Below, one piece after another: positions 27,885-36,307 of a stretch of DNA of 64,000 nt. The notes beneath the pieces are model-generated. The model did not search any database. It was not told the origin of the DNA and saw only the letters and a list, made by a program, of their open reading frames with translations. The stretch is from Natrinema sp. CBA1119 (GTDB lineage Archaea; Halobacteriota; Halobacteria; Halobacteriales; Natrialbaceae). The translations under genes were made by a program, and so were the position numbers. The stretch spans positions 372,001 through 436,000 of the forward strand of contig NZ_PDBS01000001.1 in the NCBI RefSeq assembly GCF_002572525.1. Direction: 5' to 3'. Numbering within the stretch: position 1 is the stretch's first letter; each line of letters starts with the position of its first letter.

Positions 27885-28154
27885 TTACTCGTCCTCGGTG
27901 TCTTCTGCGAGGGCAGCGCGGATGGAGCGCTTGACTGTGCGGCCGGCGGGGGTCTCGGGGCGGTACGCGCCGCCGGTGAAGACCTCGCCGGTCTCTTCGT
28001 TCTTCCAGATGCCGGTGCCGACACGGGTGACGTCGTCGCCGTCGACTTCGGCGTTTTCCATGTCGTCTTCGATCTCGCTGACGCGACGCCGTGCGACGCG
28101 GCCGTAGCGGGCTCCGAACCGACCGGCGCTACCGACCTCTCCTTTGTTGGCCAT
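27885..28154 (-). CDS. rpl37ae: Large-subunit ribosomal protein L37Ae, zinc-finger Cys missing
   Basis: 89 residues. The N-terminus [20 protein letters not shown] and the C-terminal [20 protein letters not shown] are typical of L37Ae. The middle, where four Cys normally bind zinc, reads [20 protein letters not shown] and the protein has no Cys at all. It is the first gene of the operon with rpoP and pcc1. A TATA-like GTTTAAGA lies about 30 nt before the ATG. It is otherwise full length, so it should be functional in the ribosome without zinc. Confidence 0.93.
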   Translation of the reverse strand: MANKGEVGSAGRFGARYGRVARRRVSEIEDDMENAEVDGDDVTRVGTGIWKNEETGEVFTGGAYRPETPAGRTVKRSIRAALAEDTEDE

Positions 28155-28303
28155 AGTAGTGCTGTCTATCGCCAGCGGATTCTTAAACCTGTTGAGTCAC
28201 GTCGGCTCGTACGGCGGGATCGTATCGCGGTGGGACGAGGCGACTCGGTGAGACGCGATGATCGAGCCACCGCGGTCGAGACGGTTCAGTCGGATTGGGA
28301 CGG

Positions 28304-28510
28304 CTACGACTCGCCGATCCGCTCGGCGACCGGCCACGCCAGCAGCTCCAGAAAGACGAGCGCGAGCGCGGCGACGTATCCGACTGGTGCGAGCGGCGCG
28401 CCGAGCAGCCACGTTCCGATACCCGTGGTCGCGATCAGCGTTCGCATCGCGAGGCCGCTGACCGCCACCAGCGGAATCAGGGTCAGGACGGCGTCCGGTC
28501 GCTCGAGCAT
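28304..28510 (-). CDS. Small two-span membrane protein
   Basis: 68 residues, almost all hydrophobic: DAVLTLIPLVAVSGLAM, a short loop, then APLAPVGYVAALALVFLELL with VAERIGES at the end. There is no soluble domain and no recognised family. The start is preceded by an AT-rich interval (TAATTATATCTAATTACATC) with TATA-like elements. Confidence 0.6.
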   Translation of the reverse strand: MLERPDAVLTLIPLVAVSGLAMRTLIATTGIGTWLLGAPLAPVGYVAALALVFLELLAWPVAERIGES

Positions 28511-28648
28511 GGCTAATTATATCTAATTACATCGGTCCCATTAAGGCTGGGAGAACCAGCAGCACCTGTCACCGCCATCGGGAAGCCACAATACTTGCCT
28601 CGAGAATCTCCTGACCGCGATACTGTCATCGATGGCGGAAGCTGGCAA

Positions 28649-29410
28649 CTACTGAAACTCCCCGTCCGTGAGTACGTCGTTCAAATCATCGCGGATCCGC
28701 TCGCCCATCTCCCGGTCGCGAGCGGTCGTCACGACGCGGTTTTCCTGAACGCTCGAGCCGTCCCGCAACAGCATCCGGACGTTGCCGCCGTCGTCGGCGC
28801 GGGTAACCTTCGCGCGCATACCGGACTGAGAACCCTTGCCACCGGCGTCGATCGGGCCGGGAATCACCTTCTTGACGTGCGGATGGTCCGCGACGGTCCG
28901 AATGGCCCGCATCCCGGTCCGCCCCCCGATGAGGGTCGTGTGGCTGCCGCCGATCTTCTCGGCCGGCGGCGTCTCGACGACATCCAGCGCACGATTCCCG
29001 CGGCGCTCGAGGACCGCCCGAACCGGATCGTCGTCGTCGACGCGATAGAACGAGTGGTGGGTGTCATCGCGAACGGCGCGAATCACCGTCCGGACGCCGC
29101 CGGCGTAGACCTCCTCGGGTCGCTTGCGGCGGATCTCGTCGCCGATCAGTCCCGCGAAGTTCCGGAGTTCGATGGGCTCGTTCTCGCCGTCCTCCGGCGT
29201 CGTCGTGATCGTCGTCTCGCCGAGTACTAGCTCGTCGCGGTCGGTTTCGGGGTCTCGCTCGGTCGGCTCGCCGGGTTCGCCGGCGAGCATCGTGATGGTC
29301 GCTCTGTCGCGTGCCGCCTCGAGGACGATCGCCTCGGTGTTGGCCTCCCGGCAGACCAGACAGAAGTCTCCGGGTTTCTCGAGCGGCGATGCACAGTGGC
29401 GACACTCCAT
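28649..29410 (-). CDS. DUF2103 family metal-binding-type protein
   Basis: 253 residues. The N-terminus has a small zinc ribbon (MECRHCASPLEKPGDFCLVC). The C-terminal part, from DVVETPPAEKIGGSHTTLIG through HPHVKKVIPGPIDAGGKG to DGSSVQENRVVTTA, matches the DUF2103 pattern. The role is unknown; Gly- and basic-rich conserved loops suggest nucleic-acid binding. The ATG at 29410 is chosen over an in-frame TTG at 29419 because a TATA-like GTTTTACA sits about 27 nt before it. Confidence 0.82.
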   Translation of the reverse strand: MECRHCASPLEKPGDFCLVCREANTEAIVLEAARDRATITMLAGEPGEPTERDPETDRDELVLGETTITTTPEDGENEPIELRNFAGLIGDEIRRKRPEEVYAGGVRTVIRAVRDDTHHSFYRVDDDDPVRAVLERRGNRALDVVETPPAEKIGGSHTTLIGGRTGMRAIRTVADHPHVKKVIPGPIDAGGKGSQSGMRAKVTRADDGGNVRMLLRDGSSVQENRVVTTARDREMGERIRDDLNDVLTDGEFQ

Positions 29411-29468
29411 AGCACTCAATTGAACGTAGGCGTGTAAAACGGCCGTGTTTTTCAGCCGGTACTCGGGG

Positions 29469-30305
29469 CTACAGGACGTCCTCGAGTATCCGCTGGACCG
29501 GCTCGGTGTCTACGACCTCGTAGGGGACCCGGAGCGGAGAGATCGATACCCACTCCTCGAGCAGGGCGTGACGATCGGTGTCCTCGTCGTCGGGGATATC
29601 CCGGTTCGCCATCTGCTGCCAGAGCCGGTTGGTCAACTGGAACGCGCCGTTTTCGAACGCGGCGTCCATCTCGTAGACCTCGGTCGGCCGGGTCAGTTCG
29701 AACCCGTTCGGCTCGCGATCCGGCCGGGGCACGTTGACGTTCAGATAATCGACGCGGTCGAACAGTCCGGTCCCTGCGGCACCGGCGACGAGATTGGCGG
29801 TAATCTCGCCCGCTCGCTCGAAGTCGACCGGCTCGAGGTCCCGGTCGTAGCCGAGGGTGTCCATCGAGACGGCGATCGACGGCGTCTCGAGGAACGCCGC
29901 CTCCATCGCGGCGCTAACGGTTCCCGATCGGGAGAAGACGTAGGCCCCGAGGTTTGCACCCGAGTTACAGCCCGAAACGACGATGTCGGGTTGGGGCTCG
30001 AGTCCTTTCGTGCCGACGATGGCGCAATCACAGGGGGTACCGTCGACGGCGTAGCCGAGTTCGTGATCGGTGTGTGGAACCGGCGAGGTGAACGAATCCG
30101 TTTCCAGTTCTATCGAGAAGTCGTCGTCCGACGACTTCGTCCGGCCGTAGGAGAGCGACCGGCCGACGGCGCTCCGGTTTCGATCGGGTGCGACGACGGT
30201 GACCGTACCGACCGCCGTGAGCGCGTCGTGCAGCGCCCGAATGCCGGGCGCGTCGATCCCGTCGTCGTTCGTCAGGAGGATGTGTGGGTCCGAGTCCAGT
30301 TCCAT
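29469..30305 (-). CDS. surE: 5'/3'-nucleotidase SurE
   Basis: 278 residues with the SurE motifs: ILLTNDDGIDAPGI with the metal-binding DD, APDRNRSAVG, VVSGCNSGANLG with the catalytic Asn, and YSGTVSAAMEA-like YVFSRSGTVSAAMEA. SurE removes phosphate from nucleoside 5'/3'-monophosphates and is linked to stationary-phase survival. The position just after TPCDC differs from bacterial homologues. It is a single gene between DUF2103 and a zinc-ribbon membrane protein. Confidence 0.93.
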   Translation of the reverse strand: MELDSDPHILLTNDDGIDAPGIRALHDALTAVGTVTVVAPDRNRSAVGRSLSYGRTKSSDDDFSIELETDSFTSPVPHTDHELGYAVDGTPCDCAIVGTKGLEPQPDIVVSGCNSGANLGAYVFSRSGTVSAAMEAAFLETPSIAVSMDTLGYDRDLEPVDFERAGEITANLVAGAAGTGLFDRVDYLNVNVPRPDREPNGFELTRPTEVYEMDAAFENGAFQLTNRLWQQMANRDIPDDEDTDRHALLEEWVSISPLRVPYEVVDTEPVQRILEDVL

Positions 30306-30331
30306 TGCCTGTTCGGTCGATAGCGGGCGAG

Positions 30332-30784
30332 CTACGTATCAGTTCGGTTCCCCGACGACGAGCGACCGAACGTGGCTGCGAGTTTCGTCCCGCAGGACGG
30401 ACAGTACCGCGACCCGTCGGCGGCAACCGCGTCACACTCGGGACAGACGACACCCCCGTTCGGCTCGGCGACCGACTCGAGGTCCGCGCCACAGGACGGA
30501 CAGTAATCCGCGGACGACGGCACGTCTGCACCGCAGGACGGACAGTCGCCACCGCCCTCCCAGAGGACGCGACGCTGGGAGTTCGAGACGTAGTTGTACG
30601 CGCCCCAGACGACGTTTCCCAGCCCCATCGAGAACCAGAACGTCAGGAGGGCGACCAGGACGTGTGAGATCACCGAGCCGAACTCCCGGTCGACCAGCAC
30701 GACGCGGTCGGGCGTTTCTTCCTCGATCTTCCAGCCCTGCGCCACGAGGTCGTCGATTTCCCGCTGTAGGTGTTTGCTGCGCAT
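30332..30784 (-). CDS. Zinc-ribbon membrane protein
   Basis: 150 residues. The N-terminal part (QREIDDLVAQGWKIEEETPD) is a small domain common in haloarchaeal DUF8108-like proteins. One hydrophobic segment, SHVLVALLTFWFSMGLGNVV, follows. The C-terminal half carries three CxxC pairs of double-zinc-ribbon type: CPSCGADV, YCPSCGADL and CPECDAV...YCPSCGTKL. Ribbons of this kind bind proteins or RNA, but the role here is unknown. A TATA-like TTTTTGCT about 27 nt upstream supports the start. Confidence 0.75.
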   Translation of the reverse strand: MRSKHLQREIDDLVAQGWKIEEETPDRVVLVDREFGSVISHVLVALLTFWFSMGLGNVVWGAYNYVSNSQRRVLWEGGGDCPSCGADVPSSADYCPSCGADLESVAEPNGGVVCPECDAVAADGSRYCPSCGTKLAATFGRSSSGNRTDT

Positions 30785-30880
30785 AGCTGTAGTAGGAGAC
30801 GAGCGAGCAAAAACCCGTCAGCAGGTCCCGGAACGGTGACGACACAGTACGTTCACATCACTGCAATCCCTCTAGACGTT

Positions 30881-31402
30881 ATGATCGTACTCGGTCACGC
30901 TCTCTTGACGGTCACGCTGATCGTACAAACAAATCCCGGCGTCGACATCGATATCGGCACGATGAACGGACTCCTCGGGGGCGCGATCACCGCGTTCCTG
31001 ACCACGCTTGTCGTCGGCGCGATCCTCGTCGCCGTCGTCCCCGAGTTCACCGAGCGGATGATGGGAGACATGCTCGAGGACCCGATCGGGTCGTTCGTAT
31101 ACGGGATCGTCTCGCTGCTCGCTCTCGGCTTGTTGATACTGCTCCTGTTCATCACGATCGTCGGGATCCTGGTGGCGGTTCCGCTCTTCTTCGTCGTGTA
31201 TCTGGTGTGGGCGATCGGCGGAGCTATCGCCTACCTCGCGATCGCCGATCGGCTGGTCGATCGCGACGACGGCTGGCTGAAGCCGCTGCTAGTCGCTGCG
31301 GGAATCAGCGGGGCGCTCACCGCGACCGGGGTCGGCGGTCTCCTTTCGATCTGTATTGGAGCCGCCGGCTTCGGTGCGGTGCTCCGAGGCTATTTCGGAT
31401 AA
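30881..31402 (+). CDS. Polytopic membrane protein of unknown function
   Basis: 173 residues from the ATG at 30881. There are at least four hydrophobic segments: LTVTLIVQTNPG (weak), AFLTTLVVGAILVAVVP, GIVSLLALGLLILLLFITIVG joined to VAVPLFFVVYLVWAIGG, and PLLVAAGISGALTATGVGG. A short acidic loop (TERMMGDMLEDPIGS) separates the second and third. It has no catalytic motif. The open frame begins at 30770, but the added part overlaps the divergent neighbour and its promoter. Confidence 0.7.
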   Translation: MIVLGHALLTVTLIVQTNPGVDIDIGTMNGLLGGAITAFLTTLVVGAILVAVVPEFTERMMGDMLEDPIGSFVYGIVSLLALGLLILLLFITIVGILVAVPLFFVVYLVWAIGGAIAYLAIADRLVDRDDGWLKPLLVAAGISGALTATGVGGLLSICIGAAGFGAVLRGYFG

Positions 31403-31420
31403 CGGCGGACTCGAGTGATT

Positions 31421-31762
31421 TCAGTGCAAACGCGCCGAGACCCGATCGATCACCGGGCTGTGCGCGACGCCCACCGCTCGGTACATCCACCTCTGAACGA
31501 GAATAGAGCTGAGCAGCCCACAGGCGAGAATCGTCGGATACCACGTCGTCGGGAGTCCGTTCCATCGTATCCACAGCATGCTGGCGACGCCGGTCGCGGT
31601 ACACAGTACCGAGACGGCGAGATGTATCCTCGAGACGAGCGGTGCGCGTGATCGCTGATCGCCGGTATAGATGCGTTGTTCGGTCAGTCCCAGTAAGCCC
31701 TGAACGACGTACAGCGCCGACATAAACAGCGAGAATGGGTCGAACAGACGATACTGGTTCAC
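31421..31762 (-). CDS. Small polytopic membrane protein
   Basis: 113 residues with three hydrophobic segments: FSLFMSALYVVQGLLGL, LAVSVLCTATGVASMLW and YPTILACGLLSSILVQRW. The composition is less acidic than usual. I do not recognise a family. It converges with the preceding plus-strand gene, and the two stop codons are 18 bp apart. Confidence 0.55.
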   Translation of the reverse strand: MNQYRLFDPFSLFMSALYVVQGLLGLTEQRIYTGDQRSRAPLVSRIHLAVSVLCTATGVASMLWIRWNGLPTTWYPTILACGLLSSILVQRWMYRAVGVAHSPVIDRVSARLH

Positions 31763-31885
31763 GTGACAGTATGGGAACTCTTGTCCTCCGCAACGAGAGC
31801 GATAGTTCCGGCGGTCAGTTCGTTCACTGCGAATCGTGACGGCCGGTCCTTTCGTAGTGGGAGCGGACAGAAACGGTCGACCCCG

Positions 31886-32182
31886 TCACCACGGCAGGTA
31901 TCGCCGGAGGCGAGCGACCATCGAGGGTTCGTGACGGACTCGAAGTGTCGTCCCGTCGGCGTCAAACACCGCTTCGCTCGCTGGAATCCGCTCTCCGTCC
32001 GGCAGGTGAAAGTACTGCTCGCCCGCCGGAACCGTCCCGCCGCTGCTCGCGCCGAACAGCGACTTCGATCTCCCCGTCGGCGCCGAGACGGGTTCGTCGT
32101 ACTCGATCTCGTACACAGTCTGCCCGTCTTCGGTTAGCGTTCGCCAGTCGACGATCTCGCGGTCCTCGTTCGTCCCGATCAT
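31886..32182 (-). CDS. Hypothetical soluble protein
   Basis: 98 residues from the ATG at 32182: MIGTNEDREIVDWRTLTEDG, a strand-rich acidic body (GQTVYEIEYDEP) and EPSMVARLRRYLPW at the end. It has no cysteines, no membrane segment and no recognised domain. The frame is open 25 codons further up, but those are Arg/Ser-rich and look non-coding. Confidence 0.55.
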   Translation of the reverse strand: MIGTNEDREIVDWRTLTEDGQTVYEIEYDEPVSAPTGRSKSLFGASSGGTVPAGEQYFHLPDGERIPASEAVFDADGTTLRVRHEPSMVARLRRYLPW

Positions 32183-32311
32183 GCTCGCGGACCCGATCGC
32201 TTCGGCGCGTAGTGAGTCGCGGTGTCCATGTCGTTCCCTCGATACTCGAGAGAGCAACCTAAAAACTGCGGTGACCGTGACGGGTGGCCGACGCTGTCGA
32301 CGTCCCGCCCC

Positions 32312-33691
32312 CTATCCGAGGTCGACCGGATCCACCTTCAGGTACTCCCGAAGGACGACCGTCGCGTACGACCCCTTGGGCAGCGCGAACTCGAGCGTCA
32401 GCGGCTCGGTCTCGAGGGACAAATCCGTTCGCAGGAGCATCGCTCGCCGAGTGCCACTCGAGTGAAACTCTCCGGGAAGATCGAAGTCCGCGGGCTCGAG
32501 GCCGAGATCCTCGAGGACGGCACGCTCGATTTCGCCCTGCTCGCCGTCGGCAAGGTCCGTCTCGGTGCCGACCAGCGGCGCGGTGACGAACGCACGGCCG
32601 CGCTCGCAGTGGCGGGTCACCGAGTCGACCCGGCGCTCGTCGACGCGCTGAAGCCGGTCGGTATCGGGAAGCTCGAGCCCGTCGGGCGCATCGGTATCCG
32701 AGAAACAGACCACGTCGCCCGCGACGGGGCGATCGAACGGCAGCCCGCGCTCGAGGCGCTCGCTCAGCATCAGATTGAACGCGTAGGACTGGGCCGCGTG
32801 GACGAACAGCCGCTGGAGGTTCGATGGCACCCGCTCGAGGGCCTCCCTGAACTGTTCGGGACCGGGCTCGCCGTCGTACTCGGCCAGCGCGTGGATCATC
32901 GAACGCTCGTAGCGGAGGCGGTGCGGGACTCGCTCGAGGGCTTCCTGCCAATCTCTGGTCTCCTCAACGAACCCTCTAGCTTCCTGCGTCCCCTCCGGTT
33001 CCGCCTCAGTCGGGTTCCCGAGGTAGGCCATCACCGCACCCTCCCAGTCGTCGCGGGCGATCGCGAGCCCGACTTCGTGCGTGACCGGCCGGCGGCTCCC
33101 GAAGCGCTGCTGGCCGAAGAAGTTGGGGACGCCGATCGAAACTGCGGAGCCCTCGTCCGAATCGCCGTCCGTCGCGCCGCCATCGCCGTCCTCGAGCCCG
33201 CCGAACTCGCTCAACTCGTCGGTGATCGCCGCGGCGTTCTCCGGGCGCTCGGGATCGGTGACGACGAGTTCGAACTCGTTGCCGGCGAGGTCGCCGAACT
33301 CGAGGTTCCGGCCGGCCCGCCCCAGAACCTCGATATCGACACCGTTGATCTCGGGCAGGGCCGCGGGGCCGGCTCCGTAGACCGAGAACAGCTGCGTCGT
33401 CACGGCGTACTTGTCCTTCGTGCCGGCCCAGTTGACCCGCTCGCGCGAGATCCCCAACGCGTCCGAGAGCCGCGAGGCGAAGTCGTTGGTGTCCCACCCC
33501 TGCAGCGTCGCTCGAAAGACGAGGTGCGGGTAGGCGTCCGTCGGCGCGTCGACGGGCTCCGTGGCGAAGCGCTCGAGTTCGCGCACCCGGAAATCGGCGT
33601 CGTCCTCGCGGAGGCGGCCGCCGACGCCGTCCGCGTCGCTGACGTAATACTCCATACCGACGGCCTGCTCCGTGGGGTGGCCTGAGCGCAT
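32312..33691 (-). CDS. truD: tRNA pseudouridine synthase D
   Basis: 459 residues. The TruD catalytic region is [14 protein letters not shown] with the essential Asp in KDK; the [12 protein letters not shown] motif and the [12 protein letters not shown]-containing TRUD insertion domain follow. It makes pseudouridine 13 in some tRNAs. The open frame runs to 34864 but the extra codons overlap the ABC permease gene in another frame, so the start is set at 33691, where [19 protein letters not shown] matches the archaeal family. A Gly/Asp-rich acidic loop follows the SEFGGLE segment. Confidence 0.94.
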   Translation of the reverse strand: MRSGHPTEQAVGMEYYVSDADGVGGRLREDDADFRVRELERFATEPVDAPTDAYPHLVFRATLQGWDTNDFASRLSDALGISRERVNWAGTKDKYAVTTQLFSVYGAGPAALPEINGVDIEVLGRAGRNLEFGDLAGNEFELVVTDPERPENAAAITDELSEFGGLEDGDGGATDGDSDEGSAVSIGVPNFFGQQRFGSRRPVTHEVGLAIARDDWEGAVMAYLGNPTEAEPEGTQEARGFVEETRDWQEALERVPHRLRYERSMIHALAEYDGEPGPEQFREALERVPSNLQRLFVHAAQSYAFNLMLSERLERGLPFDRPVAGDVVCFSDTDAPDGLELPDTDRLQRVDERRVDSVTRHCERGRAFVTAPLVGTETDLADGEQGEIERAVLEDLGLEPADFDLPGEFHSSGTRRAMLLRTDLSLETEPLTLEFALPKGSYATVVLREYLKVDPVDLG

Positions 33692-33798
33692 ACTGGTTGG
33701 CGTCGATTCGAGTGCCGCGCGTAAATCGGTTCGTTCTCGAGGCGAGCGACGGCCCGCGGATTCGTCGCGGAGCGATGGGATCAGTCCGTCCGCGGGGA

Positions 33799-34572
33799 TC
33801 AGTCCGTCCGCGGGATCGACCGCGCACCCAGCGCGAACGCGACGAGCGCGAGCGCGGCAAGAATCACGAGGTTCGCGAGCGCGGGATCGACGCCGGCGAC
33901 TGCGGATGTCTCCGCACCCGAATAGGTCGCGGCCCGCACCCCCCGCGCGAAGTAGGTCAGCGGCGAGAGGTTCACGAGCGGTTCGAACCAGCCGGGCAGT
34001 TGGGAAAGCGAGATGAAGGTCTCCGAGAGGAAGAGCAGCGGGAGCCCGATCGCGTTGCTCGCGGCGACCGCACCGTCCTGCGAATCGGTGTAACTCCCGA
34101 GCATCGCGCCGACGCCACAGAAGCAGACGACGCCGACGAGGGTGTAGGGAACCAGCAGCGGGGAGAACGCGATTTCCGCGCCGGTCAGCAGGACCACCAG
34201 CCCGAGGATGAGCAGGCTCGCGAGTCCGATAATGGCTGCGTTGACGACGGTCTGGGCGAGCAACCACTCGCCTCGAGTCAGCGGCGTCGTCGCAAGCTTT
34301 TCGAAGCGACTCCCCTCGCGGTGGCGCGCGACCTCGCTGCCCATCCGCGACAGCGGCGTGAAAAGGACGACGACGGCGAGGTAGCCCGGGACGTAGTAGG
34401 CCGCCGGCTCCGTGAACAGGCCCTCGCCGGTCGGATCGGTGCGGATCAGCGCGCCGAAGATGACGATCAGGATCATCGGGAAGAAGAAGGTGAAAAAGAC
34501 CGCCGTCCGCCGGCGGATAAACGACCGCCAGCCGGCGCTCGTCTCGGCCCCGACGCGTCCCATCCGGCTCAC
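33799..34572 (-). CDS. ABC-2 type transporter permease
   Basis: 257 residues with six membrane segments. The first is [17 protein letters not shown], and the last is [18 protein letters not shown]. The [20 protein letters not shown] loop and the [14 protein letters not shown] motif before the last span are typical of ABC-2 exporters. Its ATG overlaps the stop of the ATPase gene by 4 nt, so the two form one exporter. The cargo (drug, lipid or polymer) is unknown. The stop codon is followed by a near-perfect tandem copy of the last codons (see findings). Confidence 0.9.
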   Translation of the reverse strand: MSRMGRVGAETSAGWRSFIRRRTAVFFTFFFPMILIVIFGALIRTDPTGEGLFTEPAAYYVPGYLAVVVLFTPLSRMGSEVARHREGSRFEKLATTPLTRGEWLLAQTVVNAAIIGLASLLILGLVVLLTGAEIAFSPLLVPYTLVGVVCFCGVGAMLGSYTDSQDGAVAASNAIGLPLLFLSETFISLSQLPGWFEPLVNLSPLTYFARGVRAATYSGAETSAVAGVDPALANLVILAALALVAFALGARSIPRTD

Positions 34573-35576
34573 GCCGTCTCACCCGCCTGCGCGATATCAG
34601 ACTCGTCGGAATCGCCCTGCCCGCTTCCCCCGCGCTCCCCGCCCGCGAGCCGATCGGTTCGCTCCCGCTCGGTCGCGTCGGCCAGGGTGAGATAGACGTC
34701 CTCGAGGTCCGGTTCGGCCCACGAGAGTTCGGTGTACTCGATGTCGCGGGCCTCGAGATAGTCGACGACGGTGCCGATCGCGGCCGGATCGATGTCGCGG
34801 ACGACGACCGCGCTATCGGGGCCTCGACCCCGGCCGCGCTCCGGGCGTTCGACCGGGTACTCAAGCTCCGCGAAAGCCTCCGGATCGGCCGCCGTTTCGA
34901 TCGTGAGCCGGCTCGAGCCGCCGTGTTCGCGGACGAGCGCGTCGGGGCTTCCCTGCGCGACGAGCGAGCCGTTGGCGAGCAGGCCGACGCGGTCGGCGAG
35001 CCGCTCGGCTTCGGCCATATCGTGGGTGGTCAGGACGACGGTCGTCCCGCCTGCGGCGAGGTCCTCGATTAGTCGCCAGACGGTACGGCGGCCGGCGGGG
35101 TCGATCCCGGTCGTCGGCTCGTCGAGGAAGAGCAGATCGGGGTCGTTGACCAGCGCGGAGCCGACGCAGACCCGGCGCTGCTGGCCGCCCGAGAGATTCT
35201 CATACCAGGTGTCGCCGGCGTCGACGAGGCCGACGTCCGCGAGGACGTCGTCGGAGTCCCGCGCGTCGTCGTATAGCCCCGCGTAGTAGGCGAGCAGTTC
35301 CCTCGCGCTGAGTCTCCCGGGTGGCGAGAACTCCTGTGGCAGCACGCCGAGCCGGTCGCGGTCGACGGCCGACGGCGACGCGTCGAGGATTCGCGCGCTG
35401 CCGCCGTCGGGCTCGGTCGTCCCCGTCAGCGACCGGACGAGCGTCGTCTTCCCGGCCCCGTTCGGACCGATCAGCGCGAAGACCTCGCCGCTCTCGACGG
35501 AGAGCGACGCCCCCGAGAGGGCCGTCGTCTCGCCGTAGACCTTCTCGAGGTCCGTCGCTTCGACTACGGCTTCCAT
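34569..35576 (-). CDS. ABC transporter ATP-binding protein
   Basis: 335 residues. Walker [10 protein letters not shown], signature LSGGQQRRV, Walker [13 protein letters not shown] and the H-loop [15 protein letters not shown] are all present. A C-terminal DUF4162-like part follows (about 225-310). The last 30 residues are a Gly/Ser/Glu-rich tail. It drives the permease encoded just downstream. The start at 35576 is chosen; the frame stays open to 35657 with non-coding-like residues. A TATA-like CCTTACCC lies about 30 nt upstream. Confidence 0.93.
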   Translation of the reverse strand: MEAVVEATDLEKVYGETTALSGASLSVESGEVFALIGPNGAGKTTLVRSLTGTTEPDGGSARILDASPSAVDRDRLGVLPQEFSPPGRLSARELLAYYAGLYDDARDSDDVLADVGLVDAGDTWYENLSGGQQRRVCVGSALVNDPDLLFLDEPTTGIDPAGRRTVWRLIEDLAAGGTTVVLTTHDMAEAERLADRVGLLANGSLVAQGSPDALVREHGGSSRLTIETAADPEAFAELEYPVERPERGRGRGPDSAVVVRDIDPAAIGTVVDYLEARDIEYTELSWAEPDLEDVYLTLADATERERTDRLAGGERGGSGQGDSDESDIAQAGETA

Positions 35577-35908
35577 ACCGACGGGTTTCCGCGCATCGCG
35601 GGTAAGGGGTTCGATTCCGCCGGCCGGGGTTGCGGGTCGTTGTGCTTCCGTTCGCAACGCGCAGTTCTCACTCGCGGTTTCGCCGCCTACTCACGGCTCG
35701 ATGCGCCGTTCGCGGGTCACTTCGTTCCCCGCTCACCCCGCGGTTCTCGCTCGCGTTGCTCGCTCACGGCTCGCTTCGCTCACCGTTCGCATTCCCGCGG
35801 TTCTCGCTCACTCCGTTCGCTCCGAACCGCGTTCGCTCCGAACCGCGCACGCGCTCTTGCCGTCGCAGGTACAACCGTTACCCGTCCGGTCCTGATACGA
35901 GATCGGGA
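35577..35908. repeat. Intergenic block of GC-rich hairpin repeats
   Basis: Between the ABC ATPase gene and the LLM gene lies a run of degenerate units built from GCGGTTCTCGCTC, CTCCGTTCGC and CTCGCTTCGCTCACCG. The last part, 35783-35848, matches 45878-45943 at 64 of 66 bases. Units are flanked by GCGGTTC and GAACCGC complements, so they can fold. All plus-strand frames stay open by composition alone; I do not regard them as genes. The LLM promoter (CCGTTACCC near 35875-35883) lies at the right edge. Confidence 0.75.
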
Positions 35909-36151
35909 ATGACGAAACTCGGATACACCCTCTCGAGCGAGGAGTTCGGCCCGATGGAACTGGTCGATATCGCCGTGCAAGCCGAGGAGGCCGGCTTCGA
36001 CTTTCTCTCGGTTTCCGATCACTTCCATCCCTGGACATCGTCCCAGGGCGAATCGCCGTTCGTCTGGTCGACGCTCGGCGCCATTGCGACCGCGACCGAC
36101 GAGATCGAAGTCGGCGTTGGCGTCACCTGCCCGACAACCCGGATCCATCCA

Positions 36152-36159
36152 GTCAACGT
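36152..36159. repeat. Left target site duplication GTCAACGT
   Basis: Identical 8-bp sequence flanks the element on the left here and on the right at 37744-37751. An 8-bp duplication is typical of IS66-family insertion. Confidence 0.93.
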
Positions 36160-36255
36160 GTACGTGTTTAGCCCGAGCTAATTTCGGTACTGTCTCGTAG
36201 GAAGCGTTCAACGGACACGATATGAACAGGCAGCAGACATCGGATACGACTCTCA

Positions 36256-36284
36256 GGGATGGGCTCCACTGCGGAGCCCATCCC
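36256..36284. repeat. 12-bp perfect hairpin upstream of the transposase gene
   Basis: GGGATGGGCTCC and GGAGCCCATCCC are exact complements with the loop ACTGC. It lies in the 150-nt leader of the element, 24-36 nt before the possible transposase starts. It could limit translation or stop read-through transcription from outside. Confidence 0.8.
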
Positions 36285-36307
36285 GTTGCCTCTGCTGTCA
36301 TAACTCG

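Noticed and set aside
33692-34864. N-terminal extension of truD to 850 codons
   Set aside because: The extension overlaps the whole ABC permease in another frame and is Arg/Ser-rich. The family start and length fit 33691.
35630-36181. Plus-strand frame of 183 codons running through the repeat block into the LLM gene
   Set aside because: The first 93 codons lie in hairpin repeats; the true start is the ATG at 35909, with a TATA-like box about 29 nt upstream.
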